DNA of 64,000 nt from Orthonyx spaldingii (taxonomy: Eukaryota > Chordata > Aves > Passeriformes > Orthonychidae). Shown here one piece after another: positions 1 to 13,097 of the stretch (the first letter of the stretch is position 1; each line of letters starts with the position of its first letter). Below the pieces are notes generated by a model that worked only from the letters and a program-made list of their open reading frames with translations, was not told the DNA's origin and did no database searches. Made by a program: the position numbers and the translations under genes. The stretch covers positions 885,996 to 949,995 of the forward strand of contig VZTJ01004198.1 in NCBI GenBank assembly GCA_013397795.1, in the 5' to 3' direction.

Positions 1-629
1 TGTGTGTTCATCTGACTTCATCTTCCAACTTCTGAACAGTTATGACTTTTTCTGCCCACCACCTCATGCAAGTACTGAGCACCACTGTGGTGCTACATCT
101 GAGACACCCCTGTCTTCCCAGAAGCTCACCCTGTGTCCACTGCCACATGCATGTAAGCCAGTTTCTGCAGCCTTGTAACCATGGCAATTGCTGGTAGGCC
201 TGAGAAAAGAAGCCCTTCCAGAGGGCAGGTTATGTTCACACGGATTCAGCATCCTACTAACTTAGTTATCCAGCAGCAAGTGCAACCAGCTTCTACCTCT
301 CTGTTTGTGAAAGAGGACGAAAGGCTTCCCTGTCCTGGGTATACATGCTCTACTTCTACAGCTCTCATGCATGGAAAAGGTGAAAAGGACCCAGGTATCC
401 TGCTGGACACCAAATTGAACGTGAGTGAGCCCTTGCCACAGAAAAGGCTGACAAATATCCTGAGCTCATTGCATTGCCAGCAGGTTGAGGGAGGTGACCC
501 TTCTCTGCTACTCAGCACTGGTGTGGCCACACCTGGAGTGCTGTGCCCAGTTCTGGGCTCCTCAGTACAAGAGAGACATGGACACACTGTAAAGAGCTCA
601 AGAAAGGCCCACAAAGGAGATTAAAGGTT
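1..629. other. No gene recognised
   Basis: Two overlapping open frames of about 120-150 codons lie on opposite strands (around 181-624). Neither resembles a known family, and one is a shadow of the other. I see nothing functional. Confidence 0.5.
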
Positions 630-985
630 AAACAGAGCTTCTCCGTTATGAGGGAAGACTGAGAGAGATGGGAGGGACTGTTCAGCCTGGAGAAGAGGAG
701 GTTTGAGGGGGATCTTATCAATCTATATAAATGCTTGAAGTATGGTACAAAGAAAACACTGTCAGGATCTTTTCAGTGGTGCCCAGTGACAAGATTAAAA
801 AAGAGGAAACACTTTTTTACTGTGAGGATGGCTGAGCACTAGTACAGGTTGTTCAGGGAAGTTATGGATTCTGCCATCTTGGAGGTATTCAAAATCTGTC
901 TGCACATGGTTTAAGGGGGTTGAGCAGGGGGTTTGGAACAGATGAACTCCAGAGGGTCCTTCCAACCTTAGCCATTCTGTGATGT
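630..985 (+). mobile_element. CR1 LINE 3' fragment
   Basis: Plus-strand CR1 3' region with 'ttcagcctggagaagagga', the 'ctgtgaggatggctgagcac' block and the terminal 'ccttccaacc...attctgtgat'. It is 5'-truncated and diverged, with no coding capacity. The terminal 8-bp repeat typical of CR1 is only loosely preserved. Confidence 0.85.
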
Positions 986-3900
986 CTGATCTGTGATTTT
1001 AACACAGATTTTCTGGCATGGACAAAAATTCGTCAACAAGTTTTTGAAGAGCTCTAGAGACGGTGTGTAAAGTTCTAAATGTTTGTTTTTGTTGGATATT
1101 CTCAATAGTGTAGCTAAAAACTCCTTCAAACCAATAAAACCTCAAGCTAAGAAATTGCCTAAACTGCGGATGGGAGAAGGAAGGAAAGAAACTTTACAAA
1201 TAATGAATTCCCCTCATGTTAATGAGAGAAATATAGGTTTATCAAAGCTCAGCTGAGTATTTTGGTGATCTCCTTCAATAGCCTCTTCTACAGCTATTAA
1301 ACCAGATTTTAAATGAGCAAGGAATAGAAATCCCTCATAATACTCATTCTAAAATTAGAAACAAGGCTTAAGAACATGTTTCCACTTCTAATATTCAGCC
1401 AGAGTTTTTCATTGTAGCAATCACAAAACATTTGAAGAGAGATTGATTTAGGCCAGTGTTGAGCTGGTAGAGGGGGAGTGCAGAATTTCGGAAATGCTTA
1501 TTCCTTTTTCCTGCTGCTAAAATTAGAAAATCTTGGTATGTTTTCAGGCCATGGACCAATTTGTGTCTTTGTTAGGTGTCCAAATGCCTGAAGTTGTACT
1601 GATATAAAAGCAGTAAGAGTGAGAGAAGGATCCAACCTTAAAAGGAGAGACGGATCAAAGATACACTGTTGAAATCATTATCAAAACTTCTTAGACCAAG
1701 TTGAAAAAACAAGAGACAGGTAAAACAATTTTCAGTCAAAATGATCTGAAATTTCAATAAGACAGATGATTCTGTGAGAATACCTGAAGTTGCCAGAAGT
1801 GGAATTTTTGAAGCTGTTTCACAATATTGGTAATTAAATATTTCTTTTACCCAAATGAATTTTTTTCACTCCTATTCTGAGTCCCTTCAATCTGCTCCAC
1901 AATATTTAATTCCAGTGAAGTGCTAATATTTGATTTTTCCCCTTGGCCAATTTCCCCATAAGGGTGCAGTCCTGTTTGCCTGTCTGCTGTATTAATCAAA
2001 AGTGCTTTACTACAACATCATTATCTCTGCTGAAGTGCAGTTTGGCCCTACTTCCCAGGCTTCTCCCCGTTCTTCATTTCAGGTTAGAGTTTTGGTTTTA
2101 TTCTGGAAATACTGAGGTTACTTCTGAACATGTGGCACAACTTGGGAGTCACACGGCTGGTGCATGGCTGGAGACCTGTCCTGGGCAATCTGAGCACTGT
2201 GTGCCAGACCTTCAAGCCAACAAAGTCATTTGCAAAACACAGTTTTCTGTTTAAGTTAATTTAATTTTTTTTTTCATCTCATCTTTTCCAACAAAGTCTG
2301 AAACAACTTCCCACGGAGCGGAACTTCCTACTCTTACTCAGTTCTAATTTGGATCATGTGTGCTTGGAAAAAAAAAAGAAAACAAGCTAGATTTTGGGGG
2401 GACTTTTTGCTGTTTCAGTTCTAATGCATGCACAACTAGCACAGGAGTGTAGTGCTGGTAGATGGGAACATGATGAAGCAGTCTCTTGGTCAGCCCATGC
2501 TGACAAATAGGATGGTCTGGGTTTACTGAGCTGCAGGACACCACAGGTCTATGGCAATGCTCAACTCTCTTTGTATTTCTGGTGCTGTGTGTCTCAGTCT
2601 GCAGCCCCAAATGGGTCTATGTAATAGAAAGTCTCTGATGTAGTGTAGGAGCTGTGAGCTTATCCACTCACTTTTGCTGCAACTATTCCCTTTAAATGAA
2701 AAGTTTTTTGAGGTTACAAGTAGTAGTGCAAGTAGCAGCTATACCCAGGACAAGGATGAGTCTGTGCACCAGTCCTGTATTTCCTGTGGTATCTCAACAG
2801 GAGGAGGGAATAATCTCCCAGAGACCACCCCAAATCATCAAACCAGTATGAACTGTACTCGCCATGCCAAGAACCAGGCATCAAAGCTCAAGTGCTTACA
2901 TATTCTATTAAGTGTTTTAATATTAGAGCAGAGAGACCAGAAAAACTGCAACCTTTTGGTTCCCTGAGGTCTCCTAAAGAAGGCCATGAGGGACAAAACA
3001 CTGTATTTTTTCTGTTCTTCTCTACAATATTAAACCACTTAATAGAATATGTAAGCTCTTGAGCTTTGATGCTTGGTTCTTGGCATGCCAGAGGCTTTGT
3101 TACATGTTTCTACAGTAATTGAAAGAAATATCCATCTGTAGCAATTTCATTTTTTAGCATGCTGAACAGATTCTTGGGAGGTAGGAGCTGCAAACATATG
3201 AAACGGAATAAAATAGTTTCTATCGAGCTCAATTCTTTTAGTTCTGCTTTTGAGGAAACAATCACAGAGGAGTGTTGTAGAAGAGTCCTGGAATCAGAGC
3301 TGACATATTTGCAGTCTTGGTTCAAATAATGCTGCAGGCAGCCAACCCTGGGGATGCTTACAAACCTGCCACACCATGTTAGCAGACAGGGCTGGGGTTA
3401 TGCCACCACACTCCGGGTGCAAGACAGCAGCTCCAATTATCTGGCTCAGACTTGTTTCCTGAGTCACAACAACTGTTAACCAAATCTCACCCACCTTATG
3501 GTTTATCTTCCCACTTTCTTATCCTTCACTCTGTTAGGGTTTGTTGATATCATTTTGAGACAGTGATTTGTCTCCCACCCTGTTTGCATTCGTTGTGTCA
3601 ATGGCACCCTGATCTCGGTCCAGAAATACAGATGACACTACATTACAGCTAAACAGTAACAGTCACAGAACAGCTACTCAAAAATCAGTTAAAAATGGAA
3701 AACTGGGATATGCTGCAACCAGAGGTGATCTGGTATCTTGGAGGAGTAGGATAAAAGTGAGATGGAACCAAGGAAGAACTAAAGAGAAATTTGTAAAGCC
3801 AGAACCTTGTAGACATTTGGCAAGGTGCTGAACAGGGAAAATTTCTTTGAATAGCGGAGAATCAAGTTTCCACAGTGAGGTTTGTTATGGCCTTTGAGAG

Positions 3901-4573
3901 CTCAGAATTTTTACAGCTTCAGCAGATGGACTTCACCCAGGTAATATGTTATTTTTTTGGAACCTAAGATGTGTGGTTAGCAGCACCCCCACCAACATCT
4001 TTCATTTCTGAAGCTGGCACTGTTCTGGGGATTGGCAACCAATTGCCTACGATGTACGCTCACAGCACTGTGACATCCTGATGCAGAAAATCTCACCACT
4101 CTGGAGTGCTCCATGAATACTACTTCCAATCTAAAAGCACAAAACTCCCCAAAAGTAAGGTTCATGCACCATCTTACCCTTCTGCTGAAAAGCAGCAGGG
4201 ATTTGTTTGATATTGTTTGCCCTACACTATTCTCATCTGAAATGTGTAGCTGCAGAGGAGAATTACAGTGAGATTCCTTTTTTTTGTGCCAGGTATTAGA
4301 ATGAGCTCAGTTGTGCATTGAACTGGGCTCTCCAGGTAGCTGAGCACCTCAGGGCAAAGAGAGGTGCTGTAAGGCCAGTATGTGAAATACATGAGCTTTT
4401 CAGTTACATTATGAACATCATAAGCCTCTGACTTTATAGCAGCCTCTAGAGAACAAAGCCAGAGCATCTTTTCTAGGCAGGGATGATCCCAGATATGAAA
4501 TGTCAATTCAGAGCATGTTGTTCTGCACAACTCCTCATACTGTTTTATTTTTTATTGATATATTGAAAAAACA
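986..4573. other. Gene-free AT-rich DNA (contains the 2861-3089 hairpin)
   Basis: Apart from the inverted repeat listed separately, only short chance frames are present. Confidence 0.5.
2861..3089. repeat. Long inverted repeat (65-bp arms, about 100-bp spacer)
   Basis: Arm 2861-2925 is the reverse complement of 3025-3089 with four mismatches. The spacer (2926-3024) shows further weak complementarity near its edges. A transcript across it would fold into a long hairpin. No flanking target duplication or transposon motif was found. Confidence 0.85.
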
Positions 4574-4768
4574 GAATCATAGAATGGGTTGGGTTGGAAC
4601 GGCCCTTAAAGATCATTATGTTGTAATCCCTCTGCCAAGGGCACAGACAACTTCCACTAGATTACATTTTTCAAAGTCCCCTTCAACCTGTCCATGAACC
4701 CTTCCAGGCATGGGGCACCCCCAGCTCCTGTGGGGAACCTGTGCCAGGGCCTCACCACCCTCATAGTA
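4574..4768 (-). mobile_element. CR1 LINE 3' fragment
   Basis: Begins with 'aatcatagaatgggttggg', the complement of a CR1 3' terminus, and continues through 'cccttaaagatcat' and 'ggggaacctgtgccagggc'. About 195 bp, 5'-truncated. Confidence 0.85.
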
Positions 4769-7700
4769 AAGAAAGTGGTGGAACATTCTATGGAGCTGAC
4801 ATCCAGCCTGCAGTAGTCAATGTCACCAGAGAAATCACTGCAGAGCAGGGCTATGCCCACAACAACCACAGCTGTACGACAAGGGTGTCTAGACAATCTT
4901 TCCCTATAGTCTGCATCCCCACAATGACAAAACAAACAAATAAAAGAGAAAAATACAAGCTTTAATCTGCAAAACCTGGCTTTATAATGTCCCATTATTC
5001 TGACATACAGAAATCTAGTTGCAGAACAGACTAAATGCATTTATAAACCAAACCATCTTTGGTCACTGTCTCCTTTGGGGAACAACCCTCTTTCTGGTTG
5101 TTTCCATCCACTCCAAATCTAAAGCGCCCACTCCAGTAATTGTGTTTTTCCTTCCCCATGAAGGTCTGGTTGCTGTCTCTCACTGCCTTCTCAGCAGTCT
5201 GTTTGCAGGGCAAGTTCCTGGCTACTTGCTGCAGTTATTCCTGTCTGCTGCCTTGCCTTGCCCTCTTGTCCCCTCCAGGCACAACCTCTCAACTAGCACC
5301 TGAAGGTCCTGCCTGACCCAATGCCTCTCCTCACAGGACACAACACAAATGGAAAACAAGCAAATTAATCATTTCACAGGTGGCTTATAGCAAAGTGTCA
5401 GCATTGACTAAAAAAGATTTGAATATAGCTGTAAGTGTTCTGGCAAAAAGGGAAAAAAAAAAAAGAATGTAATCTTTGATGAAATAATGGAGGTCAGCAA
5501 ACTGCAGCTAAAAACGGAGATAGCAACGAGATAAACACCAGCTGTTTTTTAAATCCTTCTGAATCAGTGTACGAGGTGAATTTCAGGTGTTTAAGAGGAC
5601 ACGTGCAATGTTCTTGGAAAACACACTGCCATAAAGGAATATTAGATGAAGAAGGAATATATGGTTGTTGCTGACCAGGATAAATTATTATTAATGTTTG
5701 CAATGGATGCCCAAATAGCAGGCACCAGAACAGTGCAATGGTTTGGCCTTAAAAAGCCTCTAGACACCAAACTTTTTCACATAGCAAGATGTAAAAGGTC
5801 CAGTTTCTGTGTTTTGCATTAGTAGGGGGGAAGTGAATAGAGAAAGCTGACAGCTGCCAGATGGCACAAATAGCTCCACATTACCAAGTACATTTCTTGT
5901 CTAAGTTTATGACAGAAGACTTGCAGTTTTGCAAGAGCTCAGCCTTCAGAAAGTACACCTAAAATTTATTATTATATGAATCAGGGTGACTGAACAAGGT
6001 TTTCAGCTTCCTCTGGAATACTCTTTATCTCTGGAGTTTCTGGCCATCAACTTCAGTTCCTTGCTTCAGTGAATTCTGAATGCCACATCACTACCCTCTC
6101 ACAGCTCCTGCAATCCTCACAGCATCTCCTCAGAAGGTGTTGGAGCTGCTTAGGGCTTACCTTGGCGGTTGTTTCTCCACCTATCCTTTAGTGGTGTGTG
6201 TGAATTCCTGAAATCACCTAGGGCACACCTGGAAAGTCAAATGCTGAACTGCAGATCTTGTAAAATGGGTAGGGTCACAGGAAAAGACACAGAGATTTTG
6301 TTTTTTAACTTTTCTATCTGTTCATGGGATTTCTAACTTCATACAGATTCTAGAGACAAATAGGAATATTTAAACTGGGGCCTCTGCAAGGTACACTGAG
6401 CTAATCTTAAGTAAAGGATGAGAGAGTCAAGGCTGAAGACTTCTGTGACCAGCTATGAGTGAAGATCCACAAATGTAACAGGGAAATGTAGTTTATCTGC
6501 TTGCAGCCTCCTTTTTGGGAGTTTCTGCATGTAATTCTGCTCACCTGATGAGCTAGAGAACAAAATTTTATTGCTTTAAGTCATATTTCTTTTCCTGTAG
6601 AACAGGACAGAATTAAAGACCCTACATGCTGGTTAGTAGTAAGATAGAATAAGATGGAACCAGAAAACTTCCCTTCATATATAAAATCAATATCTGTACT
6701 CTTTATCTAGAGTCTGTAGTCTGGACACTTGTGCAAGACCCCCTTTTTTGCTCTAAGTTTGTTCTGCTTGTTTTCCAGGTATGCACAGATATGAAAAGAG
6801 GCTCAGCTCTGAGTTGGTTTTGAAGTTTCAACAACACAAACAGGGAAACCTGTTCTGTGTCATCAGTATTAGGCACTGAATTTGTATGTCTGCAGTAATT
6901 GCCAAAAGAGTTCTCACCCCAGCTTTGTTGTGATTCTGATGTTCTCTAAATGTCAGTGAAATCAGATAATCACCCCTTCGCTAAATAATGTCTGTCCTCT
7001 CCCTCTGTCCAGGGGACAAACATATTGCCAGGGACTTTTAAATAGAATGAAAGATGGGGAATGCTGAAACAGTCACATGTACTTCAAATTCTTCTTATGA
7101 GTGGTTGTCATTAGCAGAGATTATTTTTGTTCATTGCATACGTACATTTTCTAAATAAAATTCCCAGTACTATTGTCCCTTTCTCAAAAAACCATCAGGT
7201 ACTCAGGCCCAACGTTATAGCAAAAGAAAATTTTTATCTCTTTAGAAGGCACAATAAATCTTTCTGTGGGAGCACAGCCAATCAGAGACTTCTGGCAAAT
7301 GAAAAAAATTACACCACTACCACTTTATTTGGATCAATGACACCTGTTTGCAGGTAGATTCAGTGCAACTTGTATGTGTGCAGATGTACACAAAGATGAT
7401 GCTGTTATTTACAGAAGGGCTCACAGCCCATTAGAAACCATCTTGTAAAAGAAAAAACGACTTTAAAAACTATGAAGATGCTTTTAGGGAGCTTCCAGAT
7501 GCTTGGATAGTCAGCCAAATCTCTGGTCCACAAGAACAGGATGGAGATCTAAAAAAATCAGGTTGTGTTTTTAATTTTCTCCTGCAATATCTCTTGCACT
7601 TGGCACCAAAAGAAAACATAATCATTCAAGAGAACCAAAATCTGTCTGAGTTCAAAGGAAAGTTTCGGTTCAGTTTGTGGATGTCCAAGCTGACATCCTC

Positions 7701-9142
7701 TCCCTACAGGTGGTAAATGCAACTGATGTCTCTCATAATCTTTTCTATAAATAACACCAGCACAAGGTTTGCAAGACAGGGTCCAAAGAGAGTGAGGGTA
7801 ATTGATATTCTACTCTCATCTGAATCAATGCAGTATCATTACTGACCTTCCTTTCTTGTTGGCATTGTTAAAAACTTTACTTTAGTAAAAGAAGGTTATT
7901 TTTTGTGTAACTTTATAGACTTATTCTAGAAGAAAGAAAACACTATCTGGGCCTGATCCTATATAAGGAACTGAAATTAATGAGTGAAAAAAAGGTGGGG
8001 GCAGAACTGAGTTCCGACTGTGCAGTGTTCATGTGCCTATCCAGACATGCAGAAGTATTTCTGCTATATTTTCATCTATTTATTATTCACTACCATGATG
8101 TGTTTTCATACAGATGCTGTACCTGAGTTCACCTCCTCTTTTGTTCCCTCAAAGACCTTCTACAGAGTTGTTAAGCAATGGAGAGTGCTTTTTCTTCAGG
8201 AGTGTTCTGTTCCATCAACATTTGTTGCTTCCACACAGTGAGAAATACACTTTCCTCCCAGCTTGCACAATTTAAGTCTTATCATGTAGGTAAAGGCAGT
8301 CTACTGGCAGTCAAAACAGACATGTCTTACTTTGCATTTTTCATGATACCAGTACCTGTGAACAGAAACTTCACAGATTTTCAGATTTAACTACTACTGT
8401 CTTAGTTTACTTTAAATGATAACCTGTGGGAAAAGAGAAAATTATAACTGAATGTGAATATGAGAAAGAACTGATTTTTTTTCACTGGCCTTTCACTGGT
8501 TGTCCCTCAGGTTCAGTAGGGCAGGTTTAAGAAGCAGGTTTTCAAGGAAGTCAAATGACTTTGGAGCCCTCAGTCAGCCAGTCTGAGCAACCCACAGTAC
8601 CTGGAGGAGTGGAGCAGCGCTGGTGCTGACTGCACGGGCTGTGGCAGCAGAAACAGCACCGCTCCATCAAAGCACTGCTGTCCTGACCTAAAAACCCAGC
8701 TAGGGAATGAGTTCACAGCCACAGGGGCAGCGCTGAGCTGACACAGCTACCCTGCTCTCCCTGTACATGCTCTTCCAAGCACGCAGCTTAACACTCAGCC
8801 TGCACTACATAGTGTATTTATTTTATAATTTTATTTTATTTTATTTTATTTATTTTATTTTATCTCTTTACTCTAAGTCTCCAGAGCTTCAGTGTTACGT
8901 AGGATTTAACACATCCAGCAAGGCACTAGAACAAAGGGCCATGCTCAGAAAAGTAATGAACACATGCTGTCATAACATAACAGTTAAAGTCACCTCCCTG
9001 ACCCTGTGAAACCTTCTGTTTCTTCAGCCTCCTCAGCACATATGCTTTACCAGCTCAAACTCACTCCTGCACTGGTAAATACATATCATTGACTACCCTT
9101 TGACTATTTTATGCTAACAGAGTCTATGTCTCTGCTGGAAAA
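4769..9142. other. Gene-free DNA between CR1 and solo LTR
   Basis: AT-rich, with a GC-richer patch at about 8560-8790 that contains two cagcgctg palindromes, and the TTTTA microsatellite. No coding, RNA or transposon signal was recognised. Confidence 0.5.
8815..8863 (+). repeat. (TTTTA)n microsatellite
   Basis: About nine pentamer units with small slips. Nothing else is attached to it. Confidence 0.9.
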
Positions 9143-9148
9143 CATAAC
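9143..9148 (+). repeat. Target-site duplication, left copy
   Basis: cataac immediately before the LTR; identical to 9569-9574. Confidence 0.8.
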
Positions 9149-9568
9149 TGTAGCAGTGGGCAGGCCACCGAGAATCCACTGGTGGTCTGACCAGTCACAA
9201 CTCTGCTTTGCACCTGTCCCTCCCCTGTTCACCCAGGACTGGCCAGATGTCACTGGTCAGTCATTTGCCTATTGGCTCGTCTCTCGCCTTGCCCTCCCCC
9301 GACAGAAGGCATCATAAGAGATCTGGGCAAGAGACGAGCTGGACCACTCTTGCCGGGAACCACCGTCTCACAGCTTGTTCTATGCACGATCCTTTTCCCT
9401 CCGTGAGGGAAAATAAAGAACGCTGATATATACGCGAGTGGCCCGTCTGTCTTTACTGGCAAACAGCTGCCACCGTTCCGCCCTGGACCAGAGCTCCTGG
9501 GATAAGGAGCTACTGAGGACTGAACTCGGTGGCCCAGAGGAGTCCAGAGACGAAACAGCAAAGATACA
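9149..9568 (+). mobile_element. Solo LTR of an endogenous retrovirus, with 6-bp target duplication
   Basis: 420 bp starting TGTAGCAG and ending AGATACA, so the ends form the short inverted repeat TGTA...TACA. It is flanked on both sides by cataac (9143-9148 and 9569-9574), a perfect 6-bp target duplication as made by beta/alpha-retrovirus-like (ERVK-type) integrases. An inverted CCAAT (attgg, 9271-9275), a weak TATA-like 'cataag' (9313-9318) and a poly(A) signal AATAAA (9412-9417) are in the order expected for U3-R-U5. No viral genes adjoin it, so it is the product of LTR-LTR recombination. The intact target duplication suggests a fairly young insertion. Confidence 0.85.
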
Positions 9569-9574
9569 CATAAC
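9569..9574 (+). repeat. Target-site duplication, right copy
   Basis: cataac immediately after the LTR; identical to 9143-9148. Confidence 0.8.
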
Positions 9575-10377
9575 GCCATTTCATTTGGTTTAGTAAGCTT
9601 AAAGAGGGTTTACTCAGCTGCAAGCAATACCGCTGGTTGTTGCGCAGTGTGCTTTACCATCTGACCACAGACACAAAACCGGTACACAAAAAAGAAAAAC
9701 AGGAATTAAACTTCTAAAATTTAAAATCTTCACTCTGAAACAAATGTCTTTCAGTAGGTCAAGAAGCATCAAGGAGAAGAGCACTTTTAAGATAGTAAAC
9801 AGAGTGATCAAGACTGACTTTTTCCCACAGAGGACAGTTAGTAGTTGCCTTACAAGTGCTGTATCATTCATGAAGCTAACCAAGCCCATGGAAAGCATGT
9901 GTCCCAAGGCTGAGCACCTAGAAGTCTAGGGACCTGATGATAGAAATTAGACCCAAAAGTCAGAGCCCTGGCAAGGTATAATTTCTTTAATTTTGAGGAA
10001 AATAAAAATAATTACCTCTCACAGAAAGAATGAGGTGAAATTCATTAATTTAAGCTTTTATTCTAGAAGTATTTCAGTGTTATTAATTAAAGAAGAAACT
10101 CAAACCAGAATCCAGAGAGTCAACACCAGTGCACACTAAAATGTGGTTTATATGTCAATCTTTGCCTAGACTATACGTGTCTCTAATCAGTACAATGAAA
10201 ACAATATTGTATCTGTGTTTTTCATAGGAAGAAAAAGATCAAAACCTAAACTTGTGCTACAATCCAGCCTTTGTTGTGATTTTGGTTACAAACCTTTCTA
10301 AAATACTTGCGCCTGAGAAAAGCCTTCAGCTGTCTTCTACCACTTTCCAGTCAAGAAACTTAGCTGTTCTGAAAAGA

Positions 10378-10680
10378 ACCATAGAATGGTTTGCCATGGG
10401 CAGGGACACCTCCCACTAGAACAACCACCAGGTTGTTCAATGTCCCATCCAACCTGGCCTTGAACACTCCCAGGGGTGGGGAATCCACAACTTCTGTGGG
10501 CAACCTGTTCCAGTGCCTCACTACCCTCACAGGGAATAAATTCTTCCTTGTATCTAAATTTCCTCTCTTTCAGTTTGAACTCATCACTCCTTGTCCTTTC
10601 ACTACATTTCCTGATGAAGAATCCCATTCCATCTTCTTCTGGTCCCAAAGAGGATCCAAAAGGCAAACACAGCAAGAGTA
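10378..10680 (-). mobile_element. CR1 LINE 3' fragment
   Basis: Starts 'accatagaatggttt' and includes 'ccaacctggccttgaacac', 'caacctgttccagtgcctca' and 'ttcttccttgtatctaa', all CR1 3' sequence in reverse. Open frames of 96-112 codons here are by-products of this element. Confidence 0.88.
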
Positions 10681-11199
10681 ACCTTTCAGTAATGCTGCTT
10701 CAAAGAAAAGTTGGTACTTATTTATTTTCCCTTTTTTTTTTTTTTTTTTTAATAATCAGTTCAGTTCCACTTTTTAGCATGTACAAAAGAGTGTAATTCA
10801 CAGCTCCTTTTGTGTTCCCTCATGTCAAAATGCAATCTCACAAGTCCAGATTGATTGTGCAGAATGCACTTGTTGAAAAATCCCTGACCATTTGGATAGA
10901 ATGAAAGAATTGCTGGAGCCCTGCTCCTGACGAGCCTTTTGAGCTGAACCAGCAGTGGTGTGCCAAGGCAAAACAAGTTTGCCATATGGGTGATGCACGG
11001 TGCTTTGTTGAAGGACTAAACTTTCATATCCCAGCAACCGTATGATATCCTCCCTGAACTCTGAGAAGAATGCAGCCAGTCAAATGAGAGTGCAACCCTA
11101 GGGCCCTCTGCAACTCCAGTTCCTGTTCTAATTTCAGAATAGGAGCTTTATCTTGAAATCTTTATTCAGACACACACACACACATACAAAAATTGAATC

Positions 11200-11260
11200 A
11201 AACTGCAAATGTATTTTCTTCCCACTTGCCCTTTACACGAGCAAGGATCTCAGGCAGGCT
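11200..11260 (+). repeat. Dispersed direct repeat, copy 1 (61 bp)
   Basis: Matches 12988-13048 at 58 of 61 positions in the same orientation, 1.8 kb away. It begins aaactgcaaatg and ends caggcaggct. Not a CR1 or LTR sequence I recognise. Confidence 0.85.
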
Positions 11261-12987
11261 TTGAATAAACATTATGAAGCTTTTCAGTCTAAGCTTTTCT
11301 AAAATCCCCATTTCTGCCACTGGAACTAATTCAGAGTAAGGATCTGAGGTCCATCACACCTCAGACTTAGGGAACCACATGCTCCTGCAGGATAACAGAA
11401 CACTACAGCCAGCTGCATCCTGTAATCATGTGCAACTGGCAGCTCATAACAAGCACAAGGCATTCTGAGTTCACTGAAAGTGGAAGACAAAACAACTCCA
11501 ATTACTTTTTTATTTGCTCCAGGATACCTATCACCAGGGCAATTGAGGCACAACAACGTGTTATCTGTGAGGGAATGTATTTCAGCCAGAAGCTCTAAGA
11601 TGTTGCAAGGGTTGATCTCTGACCTGCAGGAGGTGTACTACTTTTAGAAAGCTTGACATTTACATGGAATAGTTGTTTCCAATAAACCAGGTGTTTTCTC
11701 CCCTAGCGCTTGTTGTTTTAACTATTACATTAATAACTAGAAATTCATGACAGCCCAATAAAACTCATGTCAAAAGGACATCAAGTCTGTATGAGCAGCC
11801 CTCAGAGTAGGGCTGTTATGCTTCAATACGACTGTCAGATTATTATTTTTAAATAACAAGTAGAAGAGACAATCTCTTCTCAGCCTTGGAAACCAAGCTG
11901 TTTTTTGCTGAGACTTAAAACAACATTAGTCTGAGCCAGAGACTAAGCATGGGAAAACTGAATGTTGATGATTTGCATCAGACATTACTATTGCAGCCCC
12001 AGCACAGGCTCATAGAAAGAATTGTCAGACAAGTTTCAGTGCAGGCAGGATTTACAGTATAAATGCCAACAAGACAACGTAAATAGTAGTGAATAAGACT
12101 TGCTGGATGATTGGACAGAAATACTATGCTGTGTTGTGAGTGCACTGTTAGTCATTGTGTTGTTAGTTTCTTTTTTTTTCTTGCAGAGAGGTTTGCACTT
12201 ATTATACTGAATATATATTCTTAATATATACTTAATATATGTTCTCAAAACCCAGAGTTGCCCGTTATCCCATATCCTCCCCCAAAGACAAAGACAGATA
12301 TGCACACACTAATCACTACCAGAACTTTCACAAATACCTGTGCAAGAAGCAGCTATCACCACTCTACTTGTAGTTTCTATGTATGATATGGCAAGTGCAC
12401 CATCTAGTCACAGCATCGCTCACTGCCACAGCCATGGCCTGCTAAAGCACCTTGCAAACATTCAAGCACACTCTGTCCATGTTCAAACTGTTCCTTTTTT
12501 TTTTTTTTTTTTAATTTTTTTTAATACATAATCAGTTGGGTTCACTGGAACTTTATGGCAAATATATTTCTGTAGAAAAATCATGAATATTGATTGTGCA
12601 GAGGCTTGTGGGCAGCCTTAGCTGGAACTTTTCAGTGGAAACTCACTCATTTGCAAACTCAGCACTACCCACAAGAGACAGAACGTATCTAAGTGTCTCT
12701 TATGTGAATACATCTGAAGACCTATTGAAGCTGATAGTTTAATGCTCCAACATTTGTACCACAGGCTTCAATAACATTTTGTCTCCTCTACATCAAGTTC
12801 TTCCAAAGACTGGAGAGAAGAAAGAACAACAAGGAATCCTTTTAAGCTGAAATTGCTTTTCTGAAAGACTTATCATGGTCCTACCCAATGGAACAACACT
12901 ATTTTTGCCTTGCTATAGGCAACATCAGGATACAAACAGACAGCTGTTCAACTGTTTAGGATAGTCTTTACTGAATATCATTTAATT

Positions 12988-13048
12988 AAACTGCAAATGT
13001 ATTTTCTTCCAACTTGCCCTTTTCACGAGCAAGGACCTCAGGCAGGCT
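12988..13048 (+). repeat. Dispersed direct repeat, copy 2 (61 bp)
   Basis: The partner of 11200-11260. It is embedded in a set of short repeats of ctgaatatcat (12971-12981, 13047-13057, 13063-13073, with a variant near 13085-13095). Confidence 0.85.
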
Positions 13049-13097
13049 GAATATCATGTTTGCTGAATATCATGAATGCCATTTGCTGAATACCATC
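13047..13097 (+). repeat. Short imperfect repeats of gctgaatatcat
   Basis: Three imperfect copies follow the 61-bp repeat directly, and one more precedes it at 12971. The spacing is irregular (16 and 22-23 bp), so this looks like slippage or patchwork duplication, not a regular array. Confidence 0.7.

Noticed and set aside
9250..9579. 109-codon minus-strand frame in the solo LTR
   Set aside because: Lies wholly across non-coding LTR sequence and its flank; no viral protein is present.
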